A stretch of 64,000 nt of DNA from B1 sp964355075 (GTDB taxonomy: Bacteria; Bacteroidota; Bacteroidia; UKL13-3), in assembly GCA_964355075.1 (NCBI GenBank), contig CAYHCF010000005.1:62001-126000 (forward strand), read 5' to 3'. Positions 46,990 through 56,300 of this stretch are shown one piece after another (within the stretch, counting starts at the first letter, position 1; each line of letters opens with the position of its first letter). The translations under genes and the position numbers were made by a program. Below the pieces are notes generated by a model. It was not told where the DNA came from. It worked only from the letters and a program-made list of their open reading frames with translations, and did no database searches.

Positions 46990-48003
46990 TTGAGTCCAAA
47001 TTTACACAAAGATATAACTATTCTCGCTATCGAATCTTCCTGCGACGATACGGCTGCAGCGATTTTTTACAATGGCAAAATCCTTGCCAATGAGGTTGCC
47101 ACACAACAGATTCATAAGTTATACGGAGGAGTTGTACCGGAGTTAGCCAGTCGTGCTCACCAACAGAACATCTTACCGATTGTAGATATAGCCCTCAAAA
47201 AGGCCGGAATTAACAAAAATCAACTTTCTGCTATTGCTTTTACCAAAGGTCCGGGATTAATTGGAGCCTTAATGGTTGGAGGCAGTTTTGCAAAATCAAT
47301 GGCTCAAGCCCTGCAAATTCCCTTAATCGGAATTCATCATATGCAAGCCCATGTATTGGCACATTTTATTGATGAACCTAAACCGACCTTTCCTTTTTTG
47401 TGTCTGACGGTTAGTGGAGGTCATACCCAAATAGTAAAAATGAATCATTATTTTGAGGGAGAACTCATTGGAAAAACCATGGATGATGCTGCCGGAGAGG
47501 CCTTCGATAAGGCTGCGAAGATATTGGGTCTGCCATACCCCGGTGGCCCGCTGATTGACAAATATGCCATGGAAGGAAACCCGCGTGCATTTTCATTTCC
47601 ATCTCCTAATATTCCGGAATTAGATTTTAGTTTCAGTGGAATCAAAACATCCTTTTTATATTTTATTCAAAAACAACTCAGGCTGAACCCAAAATTTATT
47701 GAAGAAAATTTATCAGATTTATGTGCCAGTATCCAAGAGGCAATTATTGGGCATCTGATGAAGAAAATAATTATGGCTTCAAAGCAAACTTATATCAATC
47801 AAATTGCCCTTGCCGGCGGTGTATCGGCCAATAGTCGTTTACGCAAAGCCATAGAGGAAGAAGGGTTAAAACAAAAATGGCAAACCTTCATTCCAGCCTT
47901 TGAATATTGCACAGATAACGCTGCCATGATTGCCATTGCCGCCTATTATAAGTATCTGAACGAGGATTTTGAGACCATGGACACAGCGCCATTTGCCAGG
48001 TGA
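46990..48003 (+). CDS. tsaD: tRNA N6-threonylcarbamoyladenosine transferase TsaD
   Basis: A 337-aa TsaD/Kae1/Gcp, catalytic subunit for t6A at position 37 of ANN-reading tRNAs, working with TsaB and TsaE. Motifs: ILAIESSCDDTAAAI, LYGGVVPELASRAHQQNI, KGPGLIGALMVGGSFAKSMA, metal-binding HHMQAHVLAHF, TVSGGHTQIV, DDAAGEAFDKAAKILGLPYPGGP and LAGGVSANSRLR. Complete. The start is TTG 46990 (TTG AGT CCA), since no ATG or GTG precedes the conserved ILAIESS. Confidence 0.96.
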   Translation: MSPNLHKDITILAIESSCDDTAAAIFYNGKILANEVATQQIHKLYGGVVPELASRAHQQNILPIVDIALKKAGINKNQLSAIAFTKGPGLIGALMVGGSFAKSMAQALQIPLIGIHHMQAHVLAHFIDEPKPTFPFLCLTVSGGHTQIVKMNHYFEGELIGKTMDDAAGEAFDKAAKILGLPYPGGPLIDKYAMEGNPRAFSFPSPNIPELDFSFSGIKTSFLYFIQKQLRLNPKFIEENLSDLCASIQEAIIGHLMKKIIMASKQTYINQIALAGGVSANSRLRKAIEEEGLKQKWQTFIPAFEYCTDNAAMIAIAAYYKYLNEDFETMDTAPFAR

Positions 48004-48018
48004 TTTTAGCTAGAAATG

Positions 48019-48102
48019 GGGCCCTTCGACAAGCTCAGGATGACATGGGCCCTTCGACAAGCTCAGGATGACATGGGCCCTTCGACAAGCTCAGGATGAC
48101 AT
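48019..48102. repeat. Three tandem 28-bp copies of the TTCGACAAGCTCAGGATGAC repeat
   Basis: GGGCCCTTCGACAAGCTCAG-type units start at 48019, 48047 and 48075, with a period of exactly 28 bp and near identity. A related single copy lies at 21951-21970. Non-coding, between tsaD and mnmE, followed by a CTTTGCGTCTTAGCGCCTTT-type repeat (48128-48147). Confidence 0.9.
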
Positions 48103-48180
48103 GGGAGATGGGAAATGGGATTAAAAACTTTGCGTCTTAGCGCCTTTGTGGCAAAAAAACTAAAACCTTGCAATCAGCGC

Positions 48181-48188
48181 TATATTTG
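48181..48188 (+). promoter_or_regulatory. -7 box for mnmE
   Basis: TATATTTG matches TAnnTTTG, 15 nt upstream of the TTG start at 48204. The -33 element is not clear because the upstream sequence is repeat-derived. Confidence 0.4.
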
Positions 48189-48203
48189 CAAAAAGAATAA
48201 AAA

Positions 48204-49586
48204 TTGAGTTATACAAGAAATAATATCACCGATACCATTTGCGCCATTGCCACACCGGCAGGCGTTGGGGCCATAGGAATTATACGTGTAAGCGGCCCTG
48301 ATGCAATATCACTGGTAAATAAATGTTTTAAAGGAAAAGACCTGAATACTGCAGCTTCTCATACCCTTCATCTTGGAAAACTAATGGAAGGGAATATCCA
48401 GGTTGATGAAGTTATCGCATCCGTTTTTATTGAACCTAAAAGTTATACCGGTCAAAATACCATTGAATTAAGTTGCCATGGTTCACCCTATATTCAGCAA
48501 CGTATCATGCAGGTATTGGTTCAAAGCGGGGCCCGTACTGCACAGCCCGGAGAATTTACCTTGCGGGCATTCCTGAACAAAAAACTGGATTTAAGTCAGG
48601 CTGAAGCCGTTGCAGATTTAATTGCCTCCCATAGCGATGAAAGCCATAGAACTGCCCTGCAGCAAATGCGTGGCGGGTTTTCACAACAAATAGCATTGTT
48701 AAAAGAAAAGCTCGTAAACTTTGCTTCATTAATTGAGCTCGAACTCGACTTTAGCGAAGAAGATGTTGAATTTGCCAGCAGGCCCGAGCTTAGGGAACTG
48801 GTTCAAAATATTCACAAACTCATACTTAGTTTGGTTCAAACTTTTAAGTACGGAAATGCAATAAAAAACGGCATACCCACGGTTATTGTGGGAAAGCCCA
48901 ATTCGGGTAAATCCACCTTATTAAACACTTTGGTAAATGATGAGCGCGCCATTGTAAGTGCCATTGCAGGCACCACCCGCGATACCATTGAAGAGACCTT
49001 TGTTATCAATGGAATCATGTTCCGTTTAATGGATACAGCCGGCATTCGCCAACACACAGCCGATAGTATTGAAAGCATGGGTATTGAACGCACCTTTGAT
49101 AAAATAAAAAAGGCAAGTATCGTCATCTATTTGTTTGATGCATTAACTACAAGTGCTGATGACCTAGCAAACGAACTACTCCAATTTGCAGGTCTGGAAA
49201 GCATCATTATTCCAGCTGGCAATAAAATTGATATTGGAAATGAATCGGCTCTCAAGCAAAAGTTTATTGATTTTAAAGAGCTTATTCTCATCTCCTCCAA
49301 AGAAAAAATAAATATGGATTTGCTAACCCAAAGGCTCACACAAATTATAGAAAGTGATAATATAAGCAACGATGTAATCATTACCAATCTCAGACATTTT
49401 GAGGCATTAAAATTAACCGCCGAAGCTCTTGAAAATGTATTATCCAGCATGGATAAACAAAGCAGTGGTGAGCTTCTGGCATTTGATATCCGCAAAGCAG
49501 TTTTTCATTTGGGAGAGATTGTTGGGGATATTACAAGCGATGATTTATTGGAGAATATTTTTGGGAAGTTTTGTATTGGAAAATAG
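48204..49586 (+). CDS. mnmE: tRNA modification GTPase MnmE
   Basis: A 460-aa MnmE that with MnmG makes the cmnm5 modification on wobble uridine. The N-terminal folate-binding domain has DTICAIATPAGVGAIGIIRVSGP. The G domain has P-loop GKPNSGKSTLLN, GTTRDTIEE, DTAG and NKID. The C-terminus ends FGKFCIGK with the essential Cys. The start is TTG 48204. The 3' end is the boundary with an integrative element: the FCIGK stop sequence is a known integration target in other bacteria, and an integrase gene follows within 820 bp. Confidence 0.97.
   Translation: MSYTRNNITDTICAIATPAGVGAIGIIRVSGPDAISLVNKCFKGKDLNTAASHTLHLGKLMEGNIQVDEVIASVFIEPKSYTGQNTIELSCHGSPYIQQRIMQVLVQSGARTAQPGEFTLRAFLNKKLDLSQAEAVADLIASHSDESHRTALQQMRGGFSQQIALLKEKLVNFASLIELELDFSEEDVEFASRPELRELVQNIHKLILSLVQTFKYGNAIKNGIPTVIVGKPNSGKSTLLNTLVNDERAIVSAIAGTTRDTIEETFVINGIMFRLMDTAGIRQHTADSIESMGIERTFDKIKKASIVIYLFDALTTSADDLANELLQFAGLESIIIPAGNKIDIGNESALKQKFIDFKELILISSKEKINMDLLTQRLTQIIESDNISNDVIITNLRHFEALKLTAEALENVLSSMDKQSSGELLAFDIRKAVFHLGEIVGDITSDDLLENIFGKFCIGK
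49569..49586 (+). other. Candidate left attachment site (attL) in the mnmE 3' end
   Basis: TTTTGTATTGGAAAATAG encodes the last codons (FCIGK stop). It resembles, from memory, the 18-bp trmE/mnmE att core used by SGI1-type elements. Recombinase and accessory genes begin just downstream. A second copy (attR) was not found within the window. Confidence 0.5.
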
Positions 49587-49678
49587 GAACCCGTACAAAA
49601 AACCCACAAAACCACTCTTAAACACCCAATTTCATTATAATTGACGGGAATTTTCAGTCATTGGTCTTATTTGTTTGC

Positions 49679-49713
49679 TTTGGTTAAATATTGGCTTTTT
49701 TTGGCTATATTTG
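49679..49713 (+). promoter_or_regulatory. Promoter of the element's HTH-integrase operon
   Basis: TTTG at 49679-49682 and a perfect TATATTTG -7 box at 49706-49713 (23-bp spacer), 124 nt upstream of the first gene. TTGTACC occurs twice just after (49711 and 49722, 11 bp apart). Confidence 0.45.
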
Positions 49714-49774
49714 TACCTCTATTGTACCTTTTGTAATGAAGATGAATCCTGTAAAAGTTAACAGGGGATTTTAT

Positions 49775-49820
49775 GATACATAGAGATACATAAAGATACA
49801 CATAGATACACCCAGATACA
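49775..49820 (+). repeat. Five GATACA direct repeats with exact 10-bp period
   Basis: GATACA at 49775, 49785, 49795, 49805 and 49815, separated by AT-rich 4-bp spacers. This places sites on one face of the helix, 17-63 bp before the HTH protein start. Likely binding array for that protein or for the recombinase (arm/excisionase sites). Confidence 0.7.
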
Positions 49821-49837
49821 TAAATTGAAAAAATTGT

Positions 49838-50398
49838 ATGAGTTCAAACATCAGGATTAAGCGAATTTGCAAGCACTGTGGAGATGAATTTGAGGCACGA
49901 ACAACAGTTACCCAATGTTGCTCGCCAAGGTGTGGAAAAGCATTCTACAAAGCAAGACAAAGAGGAGAGGTAATTGACCGGGCAATAAAAAAAGTTGAAG
50001 CAGTTAGATCCCAGTCATTGCAGGAATTAACCACAAAACCTTATTTATCTATTAAAGAGGCATGTCTTTTGTTAGGTGTAAAACGGATAACTATTTATAG
50101 AATGATAAAATCACAAAAACTTAACAGCACCAAAATAGGATCAAGGGTGATTATTTTAAAACAATCATTGGATCAATTGTTTGAGCAAAATCCGGTTGAA
50201 ATGGTTCCGGCAAAAATTCATTCAAATAAAGAGTTACCTGATTGGGATAAGATAAAAATGGGAGAAGCTCAAAAACTTTTTGGAATTAGTGAAAAAGCGC
50301 TTTATGAATTAATCAGTAGAAATAACATACCCAAATACAAAGAAGGGAAATATGCCCTAATTTCGATTTCAGAATTTGAAAATATTTTAAGGAAATAA
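49838..50398 (+). CDS. Zinc-ribbon/double helix-turn-helix DNA-binding protein
   Basis: A 186-aa protein. N-terminal zinc motif C11-x2-C14 and C27/C28...C32 (RICKHCGDEFEARTTVTQCCSPRCGKAFY). A first excisionase-type (HTH_17) domain at about 67-110 (YLSIKEACLLLGVKRITIYRMIKSQKLNSTKIGSRVIILKQSLDQLF). A second at about 135-186 (KMGEAQKLFGISEKALYELISRNNIPKYKEGKYALISISEFENIL). Such proteins often precede tyrosine recombinases in Bacteroidota elements and may act as recombination directionality factors or repressors. The gap to the integrase gene is 4 nt, so they form one operon. Confidence 0.8.
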   Translation: MSSNIRIKRICKHCGDEFEARTTVTQCCSPRCGKAFYKARQRGEVIDRAIKKVEAVRSQSLQELTTKPYLSIKEACLLLGVKRITIYRMIKSQKLNSTKIGSRVIILKQSLDQLFEQNPVEMVPAKIHSNKELPDWDKIKMGEAQKLFGISEKALYELISRNNIPKYKEGKYALISISEFENILRK

Positions 50399-50402
50399 AC
50401 TT

Positions 50403-51551
50403 ATGGCAACAAAAGTTACCCTTAGAAAAAAAAAGATCAAAGGAGATAAGTTCAGCCTTTACCTGGATTATTATCCTGCAATAAAAAATAAAAAAAATGG
50501 GAAATCTACCAGGAGGGAATTTTTAAAAATGTATCCATATAAAACCCCAATTGGTAAAGAACAAAAAAACTTCAATGTCGAACTTTACCGAACCGCTGAA
50601 ACTATTATGCACAAGCGTACCCTTGAACTTGCAAAACCGGATATTTATAATGAGATGGAGCAAGGACGAATCAACAAAAAAATCCAGGGTGAAAGCTCAT
50701 TTTTAGATTTTTTCAGACAAGAAGCCAGAAAGAAAAAATCCGGAAGTACATCCGACAATTGGTCTTCTGCATATTCCCAACTGGAAGAATTTTGTGACGG
50801 TAATCTGAAATTCAATCAACTGAATAAGGAATTTTGTGAAAACTTCAGGTCCTTACTTTTAAAGGCAAATAGCAAAAAATATAAAGCCAATAAAGTTCAA
50901 ACCATTTCACAAAACACTGCATCCTGTTATTTTAATAAATTCAAATCAGTTCTTAAACTGGCTTATACCTTTGACAAAATAGAGGAAAACTTGAATGATA
51001 AGGTTGAATTTATTAAACAAAGAGAGGTAATCAAAAATACCCTCACATTACCTGAATTGATAAACCTGGCAAATACAATTTGTCCAAACGAAATCACAAG
51101 GAAAATTAGCCTTTTTACTGCTATTACAGGAATTCCATTTGCTGAAATCAAAGCCATGACTTGGGGTAATATTATTGAAAATTCAGATGAGGATATCCGT
51201 ATCATAATGACAAGGGTCAAGACTTCAAAAAACTTATATGTGAATATTAGTCAGGAAGCCTTGAAATATTGCGGAACCAAAAAAGAACCTCAGGAGTTGG
51301 TCTTCCCCGATATTGAAAACAAGCACAGGTACAAATATTTTCAACAATGGCTCAGGGCGGCAAATATCAAAAAGAAATTCACCTATCATGATTTAAGGCA
51401 TACTTATGGCACTCTACAAATTGATTTAGGTACCGATATCTATACCCTTCAAAATCAATTGGGTCAAAATTCCCCAAGACAGGCTATGCATTATGGTAAG
51501 GCTTCTGATAAGTTAAAGCAGAATTCATCAAGCAAAATTTCACTTAAATAA
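50403..51551 (+). CDS. Tyrosine site-specific recombinase (integrase), divergent catalytic site
   Basis: A 382-aa integrase. An N-terminal arm-binding part (about 1-90) and a SAM-like core-binding domain (about 97-200) precede a C-terminal catalytic domain (about 210-372). The second box is intact (H329-D-L-R332-H333) and Tyr364 is positioned as nucleophile. However, box I reads TGIPFAEIK, putting Pro245 where the catalytic Arg of TGLR normally sits. The third-box His is Gln355 (LGQNSPRQAMHY). Box I Arg is also absent in the Bacteroides recombinase IntDOT, so activity is not excluded. It presumably moves the element at mnmE. Confidence 0.88.
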   Translation: MATKVTLRKKKIKGDKFSLYLDYYPAIKNKKNGKSTRREFLKMYPYKTPIGKEQKNFNVELYRTAETIMHKRTLELAKPDIYNEMEQGRINKKIQGESSFLDFFRQEARKKKSGSTSDNWSSAYSQLEEFCDGNLKFNQLNKEFCENFRSLLLKANSKKYKANKVQTISQNTASCYFNKFKSVLKLAYTFDKIEENLNDKVEFIKQREVIKNTLTLPELINLANTICPNEITRKISLFTAITGIPFAEIKAMTWGNIIENSDEDIRIIMTRVKTSKNLYVNISQEALKYCGTKKEPQELVFPDIENKHRYKYFQQWLRAANIKKKFTYHDLRHTYGTLQIDLGTDIYTLQNQLGQNSPRQAMHYGKASDKLKQNSSSKISLK

Positions 51552-51554
51552 AAA

Positions 51555-52628
51555 ATGAAAGCTAAAAAAAATTATATATCCACCTTTTTAAATGGGGCAA
51601 AATCAGATGAACAATTAAGGGATAAATTAACTGAAGCCTTCCAAATGGAAGTTGAAGCCTATTCAGAAATTAATGCATTCTATGATTTAAACCCTGAATC
51701 AAATTATGAAGATTTGATATTATCAAATGAGAAATTAAGTAACTCTAAATTATTAATTGATGGGTTATGGGAATTAGGTTGTTATGGGACATCAATAATA
51801 AAAGAAAGACTTATAAGTCGAATCTTTCAAACCATTTCTTACAAAAAATTAACAATGGATGATCAAGATAATTTACGCTTTGAAATTTGTAGTGGTGAAT
51901 TAGAAAGAAAGCAATTTATTGAAAATAAAAAACAAGAAATTCATTATATGTTGAAGAACCTAAGTCCTAATGTTTCTCGTTTTATCTATGAACTTTTTAC
52001 AATGAAATTAAATCAGGATGAATTAGAAGGTATCGAACAAATGATCAATCAATATCATCGAGATAATCAGGAATTTCATGATTTTTACAGACTATTTTTA
52101 AGTGATTTAACTTTACAAAATAACATTATTTATAATTTCATTGAATCTTCTTATAGACCGGCAACAATTGATTTTATTAAACCTGAAATAAAAGATGAGT
52201 TTGTTAATGGAATGGTTCAGGCATATCGTCTAATTGACTTGGAAGAACTTATTAATAATAATTATGAACCCATCAAATGGGATAATGGTATTTTAATAAC
52301 CAATTCTGCCGGATGGATTAAAAGAAAATCAGTTAATAATAAAATTCAGGCACCTCCATTATGTTCGCAAAATCAACAGTTATCAAGCATGCAATCTGCA
52401 TTAATCTTATTTTTAAAAGAAGAACCAGTCACAGCTAAATTATATGGCAATAAAATCTACCAAAATTACCTCAAAATTGTGGAACAACAATTTTGGAAAT
52501 ATCCGATTGAAAATAAAAGATCAAAAAATACGTGGATTGGCAATTTTAAAAAAATAATTCCATTGCTCGAAGGTTTACCTAAAGAAGTAGCTGAAAATGC
52601 TTTAACAAAAATCAAAGAAAACCGCTAA
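51555..52628 (+). CDS. Unknown 357-aa protein of the integrative element
   Basis: Not recognised. A mostly helical, acidic soluble protein with no signal peptide or TM segment. It starts 4 nt after the integrase stop and is co-transcribed with it. The C-terminal region (FWKYPIENKRSKNTWIGNFKKIIPLLEGLP) resembles tails of Bacteroidota element-borne helical proteins found next to integrases, but I cannot assign a domain. Codon usage is AT-rich and asparagine-rich like the primase downstream. Possible roles include replication or transfer accessory; none is supported. Confidence 0.7.
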   Translation: MKAKKNYISTFLNGAKSDEQLRDKLTEAFQMEVEAYSEINAFYDLNPESNYEDLILSNEKLSNSKLLIDGLWELGCYGTSIIKERLISRIFQTISYKKLTMDDQDNLRFEICSGELERKQFIENKKQEIHYMLKNLSPNVSRFIYELFTMKLNQDELEGIEQMINQYHRDNQEFHDFYRLFLSDLTLQNNIIYNFIESSYRPATIDFIKPEIKDEFVNGMVQAYRLIDLEELINNNYEPIKWDNGILITNSAGWIKRKSVNNKIQAPPLCSQNQQLSSMQSALILFLKEEPVTAKLYGNKIYQNYLKIVEQQFWKYPIENKRSKNTWIGNFKKIIPLLEGLPKEVAENALTKIKENR

Positions 52629-52640
52629 GAAGACAAATTT

Positions 52641-52665
52641 ATTAACCAGTTAATATCCGGTTAAT
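52641..52665. promoter_or_regulatory. Inverted repeat upstream of the small HTH gene
   Basis: ATTAACC at 52641-52647 and GGTTAAT at 52659-52665 form a 7-bp inverted repeat, with an internal CAGTTAAT. It lies in the 102-bp gap before the second HTH gene, a plausible operator. Confidence 0.35.
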
Positions 52666-52730
52666 CGCTTTTAACGCCCATTTCGTTTATCGTAAATTAT
52701 TCAATTTTACCATCTTAAAAGGTGAAAATT

Positions 52731-53075
52731 ATGAATAATCCATTTCAAGAATTAAAAGAGGATTTAGCCCAAATAAAGGCAATCCTACAAACCATTTCTG
52801 AACCAAGGGATCAGAAATCCAAAGAACCGGAAGACATCTGGTTCAACCTCAAAGAACTTTGCGAGTACCTTCCGGACAAACCAACCACACCTACTGTTTA
52901 TGGTTGGGTGCATGACCGGATCATTCCTTACCATAAAGGTTCCAAAAAATTGCGATTCCTAAAATCCGAAATTGATACCTGGCTAAAAGATGGCCGGAGA
53001 AAAACAATGAAGGAAATTCATGCGGATGCCGACAATTATTTAAAAGGGAAAGGGGGAAAACATGAAAAATTATAG
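52731..53075 (+). CDS. MerR/excisionase-like helix-turn-helix protein
   Basis: A 114-aa protein with a coiled N-terminus and one HTH_17 domain at about 40-92 (WFNLKELCEYLPDKPTTPTVYGWVHDRIIPYHKGSKKLRFLKSEIDTWLKDG). Bacteroidota elements usually carry such a small protein ahead of replication or mobilisation genes; it may be a regulator or RDF. A GTG at 52722 could add three residues, but ATG 52731 sits after AAAAGG at a good distance. The next gene overlaps its end by 14 bp. Confidence 0.8.
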   Translation: MNNPFQELKEDLAQIKAILQTISEPRDQKSKEPEDIWFNLKELCEYLPDKPTTPTVYGWVHDRIIPYHKGSKKLRFLKSEIDTWLKDGRRKTMKEIHADADNYLKGKGGKHEKL

Positions 53076-53337
53076 ATGGGTCTTTTCTACGAATCTAAAT
53101 CTTGAAATTAATGTACCCAGCTATTTCTTTGTTAAGAAAATTTTTAACGGGGAACCCCGACTTTCAAAAGACAAAACATTCAAACTGATTTTGAAATATT
53201 TCAAAAACTGTTATGAGGCACAGGAAGCATTAAAAATATGGCAAATAAATGGCTGGACAAACTTAAGATATGTTTGTTTCAAAAGGGAACCTTTTTATTA
53301 TCTGAATGAAATGCCTATCAATCAAATTAAAGAGTAA
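53062..53337 (+). CDS. Small conserved-type element protein, function unknown
   Basis: A 91-aa soluble protein rich in aromatic and basic residues (YRWVFSTNLNLEINVPSYFFVKKIF...LKYFKNCYEAQEALKIWQINGW). No motif recognised. It overlaps the HTH gene by 14 bp and ends 20 nt before the primase gene, so all three are translated from one message. Its place beside a primase-helicase suggests a replication accessory, which is inference only. Confidence 0.65.
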   Translation: MKNYRWVFSTNLNLEINVPSYFFVKKIFNGEPRLSKDKTFKLILKYFKNCYEAQEALKIWQINGWTNLRYVCFKREPFYYLNEMPINQIKE

Positions 53338-53357
53338 ATATTTCTAATTAAAAAAGT

Positions 53358-56300
53358 ATGATTTCAGAAAAAACAATAAATGAAGTAAAACTCCAAGCCG
53401 ATATAGTATATCTTATTGGTGGTTACCTAAAACTAAAAAAGCTAGGAGCAAATTTTACGGGTTCATGCCCTTTTCATTCCGAAAAAACTGCAAGTTTCAC
53501 CATATCACCTGCTAAAGGAATTTACAAATGTTTTGGTTGCGGTGTTTCTGGTGATTTAATTAAGTTTCTGATAGAACATGATAAGTTAAACTTCAATGAA
53601 GCCATTGAAAAATTAGCAGACTCTTTGAACATAAAAGTTGAGTATGTTAATGACAACAGAACAAAAGAAGAAATAGAATCTGACAAAGAAAAAAACATGT
53701 TGGCACAATCCATGTTAAGTGAGACCCAAACCAAATATATCGGGGAATTAAAAAATCAAAAAAATGCTACTGTTGTTGACTACTTACAAAATATCCGGAA
53801 ATTAAGCCCGGACACTATTTTAGAATGGCAATTGGGCTTTGCTCCAAATGCCAGGTTCATAACTGAAAGTATTACAGAACAAAACCGGCAAAAAATAGCT
53901 GAAGAAATTGGACTCATAAAGATTAACTCACAAGAAAATTACGATGTTTTACAAATTCGGGTCACAATTCCTATTGAGGACCATAATGGTAGATTGGTAG
54001 GTTTTGCAGGACGGAACTTGCCCAAAATGGATGGAGTAAAAGATAATTTTAAATACCTGAATCCAAAAGAAAGTTTCCTATATAAAAAATCGAAAATTCT
54101 ATTCGGCCTAAACAGGGCAATCATTTCCAAAGCATTTACTACGCATGGAATGGCAATTCTTACTGAAGGTTATTTTGATACAATCGCCATGCATCAGGCC
54201 TCCTATGATTGCACGGTTGCAACTTGTGGTACCGCTTTAACAAAGGATCAGGCAAAATTATTAAGGAAATATACTGATAAAGTAATTATTATGCGGGATG
54301 GCGAGGCTGCCGGACTAAAAGCAAGCATAAATGATTTAGAAATTTTGTTGCAAGAGAATTTTGAAGTAAAGATATGTGTTTTACCGAATGGCAAGGATGC
54401 AGATGATTGTTCTCATGACGTTCACTTTCCAAATTTTTTAATTAATAATATTCAAGATGCAATTAATTGGAGATTGGATGAGTTTTTTAAGACCTCAATA
54501 AATGATGAATTATCGATGTCAGTTGCAATAGGCTTGGCTGCCGAATTATTGGCTAAAATACCTGATGGTACAACTCGAATGTTATACCAAAACAGTTTAC
54601 AAAAAAAATATAATATAAAACCAGCCATTTTAAAACCAGCCTTTGAAAAGGCAGTTAGACTACTAGCGGAACAAAAAAACAAGGATGTAGAAAATGCTTC
54701 CAATAAATTTGGTGAAACCCTTAATAATAAATTACCGCGATGGGTAAATATGGATGAATTAATGAACATAGGTTTTGTTCAATTAGAAAATGATATTGTA
54801 GGATTTAAGTCAGGTATTTATTTTAAATCAAATGATGATTATATTAAACGGGCAACAAATTATACTATCAAACCTCTATTTCATATAAATGAACAACATA
54901 ATAATCGAAGACTCTTAGAAATCTGGAATGGTACAAAACGGTCCTTCTTAGAAATGCCAAGCAGAGGTTTTATAAGTTCAGATACTTACCAATCCTCAAT
55001 AATTGAAAAGGGGAATTATACCCATAATGAATTTTTTACAAAAAGTCACTTTATTAGGTTAATGGGGTGGCTGTGTGAAAAAATGCCTTATTGTTGGGAA
55101 TTAAAAACACTTGGCTGGCAACATGAGGGCTTCTTCGCGTTCTCTAATAAAGTAATTTTACCTGAGCAAAACACTGCAACTCTTAAAGATTATAGTGAAA
55201 TGGGGATTGCTGAAGTTGGGAATAAAAATTTTATTAGCCTGGGTGCTTCTTTGGTTCAACAAGATTATAGAATTGAAGATAATATTTATGAGAACGACCA
55301 ATTTTTGAAATACGTCGCATCAAAACATTCGTTTGCAGAGTGGTCAAACCTTTTTTGCAGAGTTTATGGTACAAACGCTCCAATAGGTATAGCCTATACA
55401 TTTATTACAATTTTTAAAGATTTGGTGACAGAGACCACTAAGTGTCCTCTTCTATATGCCTATGGACCAAAAGGATCAGGTAAATCAGATTTTTGTGAAT
55501 CAATTCTTCATCTTTTTTTCAGTGGCAAGGATTCACAAGGGAAGCCAATTCAAGGCTATAACCTGAATCCCGGCCAAGGCACCCCATTTAGTTTTCATAA
55601 TTTAATGAACCGGTTCCGCAATGTGCCGGTTCATTTTAATGAATTTGATGAAAACAATATTGAAAATTGGGTATTTGGTAGTTTTAAAGCCTTTTATGAT
55701 GGTCAGGGCCGCGAGGTGGGAGATGGAAATACCGGAAAAGCCAGAAAAACAACAATTCAAAAACCTCAAGGCACCATTTTAGTGGCTGGACAATACTTAT
55801 CAACCCGTGACGATGGGTCTGTTTTAAGCCGTTCTGTTACCTGCCAATTTAACCTAAGTAAAGTTGAACATTTAACACATGAGCAAACCGATAATTGGAA
55901 ACAATTAAAGGAATGGGAAAATGAGGGCTTATCCAGCATTGTTGGAGATCTATTACAATATCGAAACGACTTTAAAAATAGGTTTCCTTTTGTATATTGG
56001 GAAGAATATAAAAGGCTACATGCAGAAATAAGAAAAATATACGGAAATCCCGAAATCCGTTTAGTACGCAACTATGCACTTTGTTTGGCTGTCATAAAAG
56101 TAATGGGGAGTCTTGGAATTGAACTCCCATTTGACTACCAAGAATTCTACCTCGACTGCAAAGAGAAGGTTATTAGCCATAATCGCTTATTAAAAGAAAA
56201 CAATTCATTGCAGAACTTTTGGAAAACAATTGAAATATTATATGATAAAAAACAAATTAATTTTGAAAATATAAATTTATTTGAGCGTGAATTTGCAATT

